NCBI RefSeq assembly: GCF_032854445.1
Contig: NC_088297.1
Location: 20,907,127-20,971,126, forward strand
Direction of reading: 5' to 3'
Length of the DNA stretch: 64,000 bases
Origin: Liolophura sinensis
Taxonomy: Eukaryota > Mollusca > Polyplacophora > Chitonida > Chitonidae
The first letter of the stretch is position 1. Every line of letters begins with the position of its first letter. The notes under the pieces are model-generated. The model was not told where the DNA came from, ran no database searches, and saw only the letters and a list, made by a program, of their open reading frames with translations. Shown here one piece after another: positions 1 through 10,574 of the stretch. A program made the translations under genes and the position numbers.

Positions 1-480
1 ATGTCAAGCCCACGAATGCATGTACCTCACTGAAGCATATCATCAGTATATGGTGTCACTGATGTTGAACCAAACTAGTTACTACTGCTTTGTAAATCCA
101 GCCCCAGACATGTCATGTGTGATACAATAGAGCACTGAGAAAAAAAAAAAAAAAAAAAAAATACTGTATAATTCTTTTTCCGAGAAAGATAGATAGAAGT
201 ACACATTACATTTTAGGCACAGAATAGCCCAGGGGCACTTGTGTCAGTCATATTAGACATGTTGTATTTGCTTAAACACATTCTAAACTCAATAAAAAAT
301 ATATGAAAAAAATGTTCATGCATGGCTGACTACCTGAGAATATAAAATGTTAAATCTGCATCAAGCATTTGTTTATTATTTGCTTGTCAGTTCCAACATT
401 ATTTCAGTCATGATCCCAACAGTAGCTCCTTGAAGACTGGTTGCAATGTTGACATATTAACAGTGCTGCTATAAGCTGCA
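1..480. other. AT-rich non-coding flank
   Basis: I see no gene here. There is a poly(A) run at about 141-161. A possible - strand exon (pyrimidine tract plus AG at about 135-150) has no reading frame open to its donor, so I did not call it. Confidence 0.5.
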
Positions 481-2193
481 CTGGAATGCCATGCCAAAGA
501 CACCTGTCATGACATCCCACCCAGTCACAGTGATTTGACATTAGATATGACATCCATTCGAGTCACAGCATATTAAAAGTAGAGGTTAGGGTGCTCCAGC
601 CATTCACCTTATACTAACATCAGACATGAAGATACACCCAGTCACACTCTACTACACCAGACATGACAACCCACTCAGACACACTCTCTACTACACGAGA
701 CATGACAACCCACGAGACATGACAACCCACTCAGACACACTCTCTACTATACCAGACATGACAACCCACCCAGTCACACTCTACTACACCAGACACGACA
801 ATACACCCAGTCACACTCTCCTACACCAGACTTGACAACCCACCCAGTCACACTCTCCTACACCAGACTTGACAACCCACTCAGACACACTCTACTACAC
901 CAGACATGACAATCCACCCAGTCACACTCTCCTACACCAGACATGACAACCCACTCAGACACACTCCCCTGCACCAGGCATGACAACCCACCCAATCACA
1001 CTCTCCTACACCAGACACGACAACCCACCCAGTCACACTCTCCTACACCAGACATGACAACCCACTCACACTCCACTGCACCAGACATGACAACCCACCC
1101 AGTCACACTCTACTATACCAGACATGACAACCCACTCAGACACACTCCCCTGCACCAGGCATGACAACCCACCCAATCACACTCTCCTACACCAGACATG
1201 ACAACCCACCCAGTCACACTCTACTACACCAGACACGACAACCCACCCAGTCACACACTCTACTATACCAGACATGACAACCCACTCAGACACACTCCCC
1301 TGCCCCACCCAGTCACAATATACTTACACCAGACATGACACCTTACTCAGTCACAGTACAAAGACACCAGACATAATACCCCACCCAGTCACAATATACT
1401 TACACCAGACATGACACCTTACTCAGTCACAGTACAAAGACACCAGACATAATACCCCACCCAGTCACAATATACTTACACCAGACATGACATCCCAACC
1501 AGCCATAGTATACAGACACCAGACATGACACCACACCCAGTCAAAATATACTTACACCAGACATGACATCTCTTCCAGTTACAATATACTTACACCAGAA
1601 ATGACACCCCACCCAGTCACAGAATACTGACACCAGAAATTAAATGACACCCTGCCCAGTCATAGCACACTGAAACCAGATGCAACAACCCACCCAGTTA
1701 CAGAATACTGACACCAGAAATTAAATGACACCCTGCCCAGTCATAGTACACTGAAACCAGATGCAACAACCCACCCAGTTACAGAATACTGACACCAGAA
1801 ATTAAATGACACCCTGCCCAGTCATAGCACACTGAAACCAGATGCAACAACCCACCCAGTTACAGAATACTGACACCAGAAATTAAATGACACCTTGCCC
1901 AGTCATAGTACACTGAAACCAGATGCAACAACCCACCCAGTTACAGAATACTGACACCAGAAATTAAATGACACCCTGCCCAGTCATAGTACACTGAAAC
2001 CAGACGCAACAACCCACCCAGTTACAGAATACTGACACCAGAAATTAAATGACACCCTGCCCAGTCATAGTACACTGAAACCAGACGCAACAACCCACCC
2101 AGTTACAGAATACTGACACCAGAAATTAAATGACACCCTGCCCAGTCATAGTACACTGAAACCAGATGTAACAACCCACCCAGTTACAGAATA
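458..2193. repeat. Compound minisatellite grown from a dispersed repeat
   Basis: The left edge (about 458-540: CAGTGCTGCTATAAGCTGCA, then GCCATGCCAAAGACACC) is single-copy-like and resembles 62756-62840. From about 610 to 1320 the unit GACATGACAACCCACCCAGT...CTCTCCTACACCA repeats with a period near 37 bp and many point variants. From 1320 to 1620 the units are more diverged. From 1621 the array has an exact 81-bp period: AGAATACTGACACCAG starts at 1621, 1702, 1783, 1864, 1945, 2026 and 2107 and ends near 2190. Each 81-bp unit is a dimer of two diverged half-units of about 40 bp. Reading frames through the array are by-products. Confidence 0.9.
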
Positions 2194-2268
2194 TTCACTG
2201 ATGCAACTCATCATACATTACACATACTGACTTTACATTATTAGATTGGTGTTTACCACTGCACTTAC

Positions 2269-2341
2269 CAATTCTTCGCCTATAGTTGACGGAGAGCCCA
2301 TAGTAAGCCACTGGCCGCCATTATCCCTGCCAAGTCTTCTA
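2269..2341 (-). CDS. Candidate internal exon of a - strand gene (unrecognised)
   Basis: On the - strand, GGTTTTCTCTCTACAG ends at 2342 and a strong donor (GAATTG|GTAAGTGCAG) follows 2269. The 73 bp between them are open in one phase (one base plus 24 codons), giving a peptide containing GRDNGGQWLTMGSPSTIGEE. The two other phases contain stops. I do not recognise the peptide. If real, the gene runs leftward out of the window, and its start would lie toward the 3.7-4.7 kb CpG-rich stretch, head-to-head with the + strand gene. Both splice signals are good, but a 73-bp open stretch can arise by chance. Confidence 0.35.
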
Positions 2342-2839
2342 CTGTAGAGAGAAAACCCCAGTAGAACCAGTGAGAGCCAGATCTAAGCTTATCCTTCAGT
2401 GGTCATGTCCCGACAGTCTGTGGGTGAAAATAATAAAATTTTATGCAGTTGAGCCAGCGAGACAGAAACTCTCTTTTTTTCATATGTTCATATTAATAAC
2501 ATGGAGAAGTTTGTTTTATTAACATGTGGGTAAACATTACTTATATATATGTTACAATAAAGTTGCTCTATCAATTCCATGAGAATTACATATGTACATA
2601 TATATGCAGGGTGTACAGACATCACGCAGACATATGTTCGAAATGATACTTTTCTGTCTGTCACGGGTGCATGATTTTCACTTGTAATGTATTGAGTGTA
2701 AAATTAAACTATACCGGTATGGATAGTTACAGTGCGTATCAAATTAAATGAGCACCGGTACTGGTATCAAGCTGTAGTGCATGCATATATATATCTGGAC
2801 AGAAGGGCATAAAAAGGTACTGTGAGCAATGCCTACTTC

Positions 2840-3050
2840 AGTTTATTTGTTTTACACCGTATCGGTACTAAAATATTTCACTTATATGATGCCTGCCAGC
2901 ATTATGGTGTGCGGGGTCTGCAGAAAACCCACAACCATCCACAGGTTGCTGACAGACCTTCCCATGTACAACCAGTTAGGAGCTGCCATGAGCTGGACTT
3001 GAACTCACAGTGACCACATTGGTCAGTGACTCTTGGGTCATTACTTCAAT
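2840..3050 (-). mobile_element. SINE-1 copy, near full length, inverted
   Basis: Read on the - strand this is a diverged copy of the tRNA-derived SINE seen elsewhere in the window. It has a head with GTGAGTTCAAGTCCAGCTCATG (Pol III B box GTTCAAGTCC), a body with AACCTGTGGATGGTTGTGGG and CCATAATGCTGGC, and a tail reduced to CAAATAAA. A reading frame across it is not a gene. Confidence 0.85.
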
Positions 3051-3054
3051 TACA

Positions 3055-3699
3055 TACATGTACTGATTGTGACCTTACAGTTTATGCAAAAAACCAGTTA
3101 TACAGTGTATCATATATATTAATTACTGTCAAAACTTTAATTCTCAAGCACTAGCAAAAGTTGTTTGAGAAGCATATTAGCGTTCACAAACATAACTGGG
3201 CATCATTCTGACATGTTGTGTTGGAGTGCCCAAATATTCCTGGTCCAAATGTGGACCGCTAAAATGTTAATTGTTGTCTGAAGTATGGCACTAGCTAGGT
3301 TGGCATGTCAGGCCACCAGCAAAATGCGACAGTATGCGTACGTGAAAGTAGCAGGATCTTGTTGAATCATATGACGGATATATTTTTATATATAATAATT
3401 TATGTGTTAAGATTTCTCTATCATAAATCTGACGAGTTACAGACATATTGCATTCATTCATTTCTGGATTCCGACATTTCATGAGCTAGTGTTCATGCAG
3501 TGAAGTTTTGTGGTGACCACTACTTGTCTTAAGTAGGCCTAACCTATAGCAGTTGTACTGATGTTTGTAATTCTGCATGATCACAAGTAAACACAAACAG
3601 ACCGCTTAGGCCTTCTGAACAAACTGCCGAAAAATCTGCACCGAAACGCTGTCTTAGCACACTTTAAACCACGATTGTGGTAATGTAAATTAATAAAAA
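3055..3699. other. Non-coding stretch, nothing recognised
   Basis: AT-rich sequence between the inverted SINE and the CpG-richer promoter-like region. I see no repeat or exon that I can support. Confidence 0.4.
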
Positions 3700-4110
3700 T
3701 GTATACCATATTTTGGCGGTGCCTGACACGTTCGTTTTGACAACTGTCACAGCGCCGTGCGGTGGGAAAAAACATATCGTGAGCTCCAACTGTCGCCAGT
3801 CGCACAGGCATGCAGATCCATGGACCGATTTACCTGAGTGACGTCATTTTTAGCGATCGGCCCTGAACATGAATTGTACAAACCAAGCAACATGTTTTGT
3901 TCCGTTTAAACCTTACTGAACACAATTAGTGGCTAATAAATTCTCCATGTATTGGGAATAAAAGCAAAATAAGCGCCCGACTTCTAACAGGGTTCAGTTT
4001 CGTTATCTTATTGCATAACAGAAGTGGAAAAGTTTTATAATGCTTGAGTTGCATAATATGTAAATATATCAGTCACAACCGCAAAATGGCGGCAGGCGTG
4101 AGGATCTCCT
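3700..4110 (+). promoter_or_regulatory. Candidate CpG-rich, possibly bidirectional promoter
   Basis: CpG dinucleotides are clearly denser here than in the flanks. A perfect cAMP-response-element palindrome, TGACGTCA, lies at 3839-3846. AAAATGGCGGC at 4083-4093 fits the YY1-type motif often found just downstream of animal transcription starts. A 5' exon with a good donor follows on the + strand. On the - strand, GACGTCACTCAG|GTAAATCGG (donor at 3833) could end a divergent first exon, which makes a bidirectional promoter plausible. No TATA box is obvious. The start site itself cannot be placed from sequence. Confidence 0.45.
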
Positions 4111-4203
4111 GCTCGAAGACTGCTCGAGTTTTTCGGTCGATTACATAGTTTATTACCGTGCTACAGCTTCAAAACCCAACAAGACTACCAGTACTGGCCT
4201 ATG
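4085..4203 (+). other. Candidate first exon (mostly 5' UTR) of the long + strand gene
   Basis: The exon would begin near the YY1-like motif and end at ...GTACTGGCCTATG|GTAAGCTC, with the donor at 4204-4205. The ATG at 4201-4203 directly abuts the donor. If it is used, it joins in frame to the candidate exon at 5238. An upstream ATG at 4086 opens only a 20-codon frame (MAAGVRISCS..., stop TAG) and would act as an upstream ORF. The left boundary is a guess. Confidence 0.4.
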
Positions 4204-5237
4204 GTAAGCTCATGTTGTCTTGCAAATCGTTTTATATGACGCTGCTGTGAGGGAACGTTGAGGGAGAGGGGACAAGGTGCTTTGGTGGTCTCGCGTCGAT
4301 GTGTTGGATGTGGCTTCGCTGCAGGCCATAGTGTCCTGTTAAAACATTCATGGCGGCCAGCTACTTCATCACATCAACATTTCCAGCGGCGTATGCGTGA
4401 ATATTATAGAATGTTCATTGCTTTTCCACCATGCAAATACTCGTTATTGTAAAAATTTGAATATGAAAGGCTAAAGTGTGCGATGTCAGTTTTGCCACCC
4501 CCTTCTTTGCCGAATCTTCGTGGACTTCAACACATGAGAAATCCGATGACCTAAATCTCGAACCGGACGACGTAGCTTGTGTGTAAACAATTTTACCAAG
4601 TGCTAATAAGTTCAGGGGGCGTTTTTCTCTTAAAACTGACATAATCCATCGTGGCACTGCTCCCAGTACGCTTATGATCCCACTGCACATTCATGTAGGC
4701 ATGTCTAGTATGGTTTATTTACTTCGTTTTACTGCTGTTTTCAGTCCATTATTGGGTTGTTCCTTACTGCGTGACAACGCTTTGAAGGGTGGTTACCCCT
4801 TATTTATCTATTGCACTTTCTACTAATAGCAAGACGTATTTATGGTTGTGGCGGTTTCTGTCAAGGATTTTTTGACAAAAACCTTTGACTGTTATGTCAT
4901 CATTTACATGTAACTGTCACCCTTACCAACTAAGAGAATTTTATCTATCTTGCAATAGGGAAAGTTGAAAAGCATTATAAACATTATTTCAATCAAACAC
5001 CACTATTTTCTTAGTCTGTTTTGTTAAAAACAAGGCTTAGACTGTAAAGTTTCATGCTCACATTTTGGGCAAAACACAAAAATATGGATTTGCTGCCAGA
5101 TGTGTGCATTATCACTTGATAAATAGTATCATTCAGTGCGTTGTTTTTATTATGACATCATACAGTAGAATTATATTATGTAACAAAGAAAACCAAAATC
5201 ATTATGTTCAGATGTCTTTAATCTGACATTGGTTCAG
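4204..5237. other. First intron of the candidate gene
   Basis: CpG content stays raised to about 4700 and then falls. A 91-codon - strand open frame starts at 4690 in this CpG-rich part. I do not recognise its product, and it could be chance or a divergent transcript. No repeat is recognised. Confidence 0.35.
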
Positions 5238-5344
5238 CTTCTCAACATGACATGTCAAGAGGACATAGATGCCCAGCTAAGCTTACAGTCAACACTACAG
5301 CTGGACTTGACACTTAGCCCTGACAGCTCTCAGGAACTGTTCAT
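5238..5344 (+). CDS. MMS22L: Candidate N-terminal exon, MMS22L-like
   Basis: An acceptor (CTGACATTGGTTCAG|CTTCTC) opens a frame that continues from the ATG ending the previous exon. The peptide includes NMTCQEDIDAQLSLQ and ends SPDSSQELF. SSQELFMYF recalls the SSRELFHLF stretch of human MMS22L near its N terminus, and the preceding acidic/hydrophobic pattern also fits. MMS22L binds TONSL, and the complex acts in homologous recombination at damaged forks. The donor at 5345 (CAT|GTATTTCT) is weak and lies at the very start of a minisatellite whose unit repeats the same GTATTTCT. Homology is from memory, not from an alignment. Confidence 0.4.
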
Positions 5345-5775
5345 GTATTTCTGCCGGACAGTACTTATTCATGTATTTCTGTCAGACAGTACTTATTCAT
5401 GTATTTCTATTACACAGTAAGTTGCACTTCTATTATGCAGTACTTGTATATCTGTCACACAGTACTTGTATATCTGTCGCACAGTACGTGTAATTCTATT
5501 ACACAGTAAATTAAATACACTTGAACGTCTGTCACATAGTACATACATGAACACAGTACACCCTTACACACAGTTTATCTAGTTTTCTGTCACCTCTGGG
5601 CTCAGCCCATTTTCCAAGTGTACATGTATTCTGTATAAACACATTGCATGTATTTGTATTTCTGTCGCACATTAGGCCTACATACATGTACATTTCTGTC
5701 AAAGAGAACATGCATATCTGTCACACCATACATTTATATCTGCTGCACAGTACAAATACATGTGTTTCTCACTCA
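5330..5775. repeat. Degenerate minisatellite, about 25-31-bp units
   Basis: Units of the form TGTATTTCTGTCACACAGTACT repeat irregularly with drift (GTATATCTGTCGCACAGTAC, GTAATTCTATTACACAGTA). The array starts inside or directly after the candidate exon ending at 5344, so each unit carries a donor-like GTATTT and an acceptor-like CACAG. Confidence 0.75.
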
Positions 5776-5855
5776 TGCATTTCATCGACAAAATGAGATA
5801 TAGATGAGATGGACTACAGTGTTTCCCTCTAGCAAAAGTTATACTGAGTAAGGCA

Positions 5856-6100
5856 GGGCCATATATCTAGAGCTGTTTTAATTCCAGAAATCATATGGGC
5901 TCCCAAACTAATAAAGCTGTAGTAAAATTAGGAAATGAATTGAACAACAATATAGGAGAGTTTACCAATAAAAGTTCAGTTTTCATACAAATTTATATCA
6001 CTCACAAACTTAAAAGCTCTTAGAAAGCAGCATTTTGAGTTACATGTTACAAAATTTCTTTATGCACAATGACAGTGTTGCCTTTAAAGTTTGGGATTGT
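5856..6100. mobile_element. Family-C short inverted-repeat element (copy 1)
   Basis: It begins GGGCCATATATCTAGAGCTGTTTTAA. It shares its interior with the copies at 7.1, 8.9 and 20.8 kb, including TTTACCAATAAAAGTTCAGTTTTCATACAAATTT and a block with CTCTTAGAAAGCAGCATTTTGAG. No coding capacity. It looks like a non-autonomous DNA transposon (MITE). Confidence 0.6.
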
Positions 6101-7100
6101 AACCTTCATTTTTGTTATAGCCTTGTGGAGCGTCTTGCTGTAGAACAGTCAACTCCCTGCAATTTGGTTGGATTGATTCAGAAGGGTTCGTGCTGCTGAC
6201 CCTGCCCCCTGCCCCTGGTCTGTCCTATGCAGTGCTAACTGTGAATCTCTGACAGATGCCACCCTGTCTGTTTGTTGAAGATTGCTTGTGACACAAGTGC
6301 ACCTTAGCCCTTATAATTCTTACATTTAGCTAGCAGTCTGAAAGAGATGACAAGTTGACAGGTATGTCGTTTTTAATAAGGTCGAACTCGCAGACAAATT
6401 GTGAATATTATTGTAAATCATGGATATGGTGAGACAGGTAATGACATGGCACTGACCTGTATGTCACAGACAGACAAGAAATTCTGTCCTGGATACCAAA
6501 AGTTAGCCCGGCTTGTTGAGTACAATATCACCAGGTTGTCGGCTAGGACCCATGTAACACCAACGAAATCAAGACTTGTCAACTTGTGATACTGTTTGTT
6601 AAACTTTCTGAAAATATTTTGAAACTGCAGACATCCTGTTGATTTATTTTTTTGTCCTGTTGGAAAAATAAGTGGAATGCTATGAGCGTTACCTTCAGCC
6701 ATTGGCGTATTCATATATGTACATATATATATATATATATATATTAATAGGTGTATGTCCTCACAGTTCTCACCTACATTCATGAAGGTTTCCTGTGTCA
6801 GTGTGAAATCGACTAGAAAAACATCAGCATCTCACACAAAAAGCATGAAAGGACTAAGTAGCGAGTTGCTCTTTCACTTTGTGCTGGTGACTTCATTGTA
6901 TTGATACTTTGAAAGTGCATTTTATGCAAACGTGTTCAATCTTAAAGTCATCAAATATTAGTGTAGGTCAGCAGAAAGGTCTTTAGGGGACATTTGGCAC
7001 ATTAAAGCCTTATGTAGGATGTAAGGGGAGGTAACTGGGCTTAGGGCCCATTTGAGAGTGACACAGTCTAACAACCATAACTGATTAGGGTGCAGTACAT
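6101..7100. other. Intronic stretch with a short (AT)n tract
   Basis: 6121-6255 follows an acceptor-like TTTTTGTTATAG and is open in two phases, but it has no credible donor and no resemblance I recognise. An (AT)n tract lies at about 6718-6745. Nothing else is supported. Confidence 0.35.
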
Positions 7101-7102
7101 CA

Positions 7103-7365
7103 GGGCTATGTCTAGAGCCATTTTAGGTCTGGAGCTCTCCAACTTTTTGGTTGCTCAAACTGTATTAAAACTAGCAATATTATAGAAAAACTATTTAAAC
7201 AAGTATAGTAGACAAAACATATGATGGTTTACCAAGAAAAAATTTAGTTTCTGTTCAAATTTCTTCATTCAAAGACTTAAAAACTCTGGGAAAGCATCAT
7301 GTTGAGTTGGGTTTATTAAAATTTTAATGCACAGTCACAATGTCACCTGTAAAATTTTGAAAACT
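7103..7365. mobile_element. Family-C short inverted-repeat element (copy 2)
   Basis: It begins GGGCTATGTCTAGAGCCATTTTAGG and carries the family interior (GATGGTTTACCAAGAAAAAATTTAG, CTCTGGGAAAGCATCATGTTGAG). Non-coding. Confidence 0.6.
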
Positions 7366-8940
7366 GAATGTGTGTTCTGAAACTGAAAGTGAGACCAACT
7401 TGACCTGACACATTATACAGTACAGGATGCATGTGTAGTGTACACCTAATGTGTTTCCTCCCTCCATAAGTATGGCATAGAACACCAGTCAAATACATAA
7501 ATAAATAAATATAACGTGATGAGGCTTAACTTTATTTCACCTAAAGTTAAGCATTTTTCATATGGTGCATTTTGTGTGATTCTGGTTGATTCATCCACTT
7601 CGTAGGGTGAAGTCTTGTAATTTCCTCTCTGGAAAAGTGTTTTTCCCTCAAAGGTGCCTTTTTAAAGGATACATGAACATGTTGGCTTTATTTTTTAACA
7701 TGCAGATTATCATGTGTGAATTAACATATAAGAGAACAAACAAATTTTTCAATTTTCACTTTTGGCGGGGAATAAATGGCTTCAAAATACAGTTTTCTTA
7801 AGTCTCCAGTGGTCAGTCCGGAAATTAAGTAGCTTGCAGCGGTGACATCAACAATGATCTCTGTGTATAAAGAACTCTGCGGGAACAGATCAAATGGGTC
7901 TGGCCAAATTGGGGTGGGGGTGTGGGGAACAGACTGAATAGGGGCGGGTGGAGGTGCGCCAATTGGGCGCTACGCTGGCCTGAAGAAACCATGCAGTATC
8001 TGTGTAAGTGTCGCCTTGCCCACAATGTAGCAAAGTGGTTCACCGAGTTTGGGGGGCTCCGGGGGGTGGGGGGTAGTGGGTGGTGGGATGGGGTGTTTAC
8101 CGAGTTCCAAGCAAGATCAGCGATGTCGTAATTTCTGAAAAAATTTGACTTGATAGAAAACATGCATAATGTAGAGGGGTAATTAACAGGTATAAAAATA
8201 CCTTTAAATTGAACTTTTTTAGCAAAATTGCCGGGGCATATTTGTCTTCATTTGGCATAGAAACATAATCTTTGTTTGATACATGTAGTTTCTTTTCATG
8301 TATCCTTTATGGCCATTATATGCTTTTGACAGTGCAGTTTTACTAACCAAACTTTACAGGTATATGAAATACAGTAGTTACCTGGATGTATAGTGCACTT
8401 AGTGTTACATATACATTTCTTGGTCAGGCTTTGTATTTGCCATATATATATATATACCTGTATGTGTTTGTTCTTTGGAATTTGAGGTTTTGTTGTTGAA
8501 GAAAGTGTAAATTTCTCTAGTTAAAGTGTCAAGAGGAAATACACATAGGTGTTAACTGAATAAAATGTTCAAAATGACTACAAACTACAAACCTGGCCTA
8601 GCACAGAGCTATTCAATTTTTGTTCACAAGGAATATTGGATATGACTTGAGACGTGTCAGAAATGCCCAAATAGTGAGGACAGGAAAAGAGGATTGTCAG
8701 GTTTTTAATTGTGTCTTTGGATGGTTGAATTCTGATAATATAGACTTCTCACCATTGGGAATTGGATGCAGTTGTATTGATGGTGGATGTGTGATGTTGT
8801 TAACACAAATTTAGGTCACCATTCATGTTCATATATGTATGTGATACATGTATATTTTTGCTAATCCACCATCAGAAGGAAAGAGGGCATCCAAACCTCT
8901 CCCATCTTAAAGATGTAGAAAACAGGGTGACCAAAAAGCA
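7366..8940. other. Intronic stretch with a GC-rich, G-tract patch
   Basis: Mostly AT-rich and featureless. The exception is about 7800-8130, which is GC- and CpG-richer and contains repeated G runs (7911-7930 and 8050-8094). Open frames on both strands across the patch have no recognisable product. A (TA)n tract lies at about 8441-8455. Confidence 0.4.
8050..8095 (+). other. G-quadruplex-capable tract
   Basis: Successive G runs (GGGGGG, GGGGGG, GGGGGG, GGG, GGG, GGGG) are separated by loops of one to four bases, well within the usual four-run quadruplex rule. The G-rich strand is the presumed sense strand of the long gene, so a fold could form in its pre-mRNA. Function is unknown. Confidence 0.6.
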
Positions 8941-8945
8941 TCAGT

Positions 8946-9212
8946 CAGGGCCATGGTTAGAAAAAATTAGGGTCCTGCTCAAAAACCTGGAAAGAATTTG
9001 TTTTCATGAAATGCAAATCAGAACAATGATGTCTAAGAGCTTTCAAGACATATGAAAGAAATTTGTATGAAAACCAAACTTTTATTGGTAAATCATCACA
9101 CTTAACTTCAAAGATAGTACTTGTTAGTTTGATACATTGCTTGGTTAGTTTGTGATTGAGGGCCTAAACTTGTTATGATACTAAACTGGCTCTAAATATT
9201 GCCCTTGCAGTG
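8946..9212. mobile_element. Family-C short inverted-repeat element (copy 3)
   Basis: It starts near GGGCCATGGTTAG and ends AAACTGGCTCTAAATATTGCCC, whose reverse complement matches the left end of copy 2 (AGAGCCATTTTAG). The orientation is opposite to copies 1 and 2. Non-coding. Confidence 0.6.
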
Positions 9213-10090
9213 TTTTTTCTAAATTCTTTTTCACCCATCCAACACTTTTACATTTGTAGATTTTTATTGGAATGCTAAGTGTCATTACAGTGTTTTAAAT
9301 TTTATTAGTGCTAAAAAGTTACCATGCAGGATTTTGAGAAGAACAAGTGTACTCGTTCATACATAAGTCATCTGCGTCCAGCCTTCTCACATGGTATTAA
9401 TCCTATCCACCCACCAACCCACAGACCCAAGACAAATGTTCCCTAGCTAGCGGTGCACTGCTAAGACCATGGGCAGCACAACTGTTACGGGGCCAATTTG
9501 CAGTGCAAATCTTGCAGTGCTCCTTTAGCATGGTGATAATGATCATCATATTGTCAGACTGCCTTGTCAGGCTTGTACAGATGCCCAGTGAACCACCCCT
9601 TAATGATATCACCCCTTGATTGCCTCATTCATCTCACAGTGTCAGCAAAGTTGCATGTACCTTAACTCTCCTAAAAATTCACATGCTCTGACTTGTGTAA
9701 CGGCATTCTGACACCAGGTCATGTTTTTTTGTCCTGACAGAAAATGTAGAGTTTTTGTAGGTTGGACACTGTGGTGAAGGGGTTTATTCCACCCATAGAA
9801 CTGACCGCTGTCATGGTATGCATGAACATGGAAGTGAAAAAATTCTTGTCAAGTGTAGCATTATGCAACTGCCAATAACTGAAATATGTATATATGTATA
9901 TCTCCATATATATACATATATATACACATATATGTATATTATTATATATATATATATACAAGATTACATTTTGTAGCTTTTAAGCAATACTGAAGACAAG
10001 TATAGAAACTTTGGAAGATATTTTTCTCTTTAAAGATGTTGTCTAGGTTATTGTGCCGTATGGCTACCTTAGTTACGAGTTAAAATACGA
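9213..10090. other. Intronic stretch with a TA/TG-rich microsatellite
   Basis: A purine/pyrimidine-alternating (TATATG/TA)n tract lies at about 9888-9960. A 70-codon - strand frame at 9403-9612 has no recognisable product or convincing splice context. Confidence 0.4.
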
Positions 10091-10094
10091 AAAA

Positions 10095-10290
10095 TTGATT
10101 TACGACATTTTGTGAGAGGGAAATTTGTTCATTTGATTTTGGAGACAAAACTACATTGGTTGAGTTGGCCAATTTCTTGGCTTCACCAGAAGTATGATTT
10201 TATCAGTCCATACAGAATAATGCTTTCAGAATATGCTTGAGTAAACACTTTGTAAACATGCAAAAAAGTTGAAGAATTCCAGGTAATACA
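10095..10290. mobile_element. Family-A short inverted-repeat element (partial)
   Basis: It shares GATTTTGGAGACAAAACTAC, GATTTTATCAGTC and CAGAATAATGCTTTCAGAATATGCTTGA with the other family-A copies, and the right end GTTGAAGAATTCCAG. The left terminus is lost. Confidence 0.6.
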
Positions 10291-10535
10291 TGTACCTCTA
10301 AACATGCAGACACACATGTTCATACTTGACAGTGTTCATGTGTGAAAATTCCAGCAAACCCATGCTGACTGTTATAATGAAAATCTCCACCATTTGGGAC
10401 ATGAATTCCACTTAGTCTTGTGGTAAAATCAATCCAAGCCTTGACATTTTCTCCTCACTAACAGGTGCCCTCTCTGTAGATCACAGAGATCCCACTAGCC
10501 CTTCATGATGGCATCAGCGGCCTGTGAATTATTAC

Positions 10536-10574
10536 CTAGTCTATTGCAGATTTCATTTCCCTCCATAGAAGTCT
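10536..10574 (-). CDS. Possible 39-bp microexon on the - strand
   Basis: On the - strand, CATGTCCTCTCCTCATCAG precedes 39 bases that end at a donor (ACTAG|GTAATAATT). Only one phase is open (peptide TSMEGNEICNRL). The splice signals are good, but the exon is far too short to be convincing and I recognise nothing in it. Confidence 0.15.
   Translation of the reverse strand, partial: RLLWREMKSAID

Noticed and set aside
131-155. - strand acceptor-like TTTTTTTTCTCAG
   Set aside because: It derives from a poly(A) run, and all three phases close before a plausible donor.
626-1164. Open frames with repeated TRHDNP-like peptides
   Set aside because: They are translations of the 37-bp minisatellite and shift frame with unit length; no gene signals.
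2822-3013. 63-codon + strand frame
   Set aside because: It reads across an inverted SINE-1 copy.
6121-6255. Exon-like stretch open in two phases after TTTGTTATAG
   Set aside because: No credible donor, two competing frames, and no similarity I recognise.
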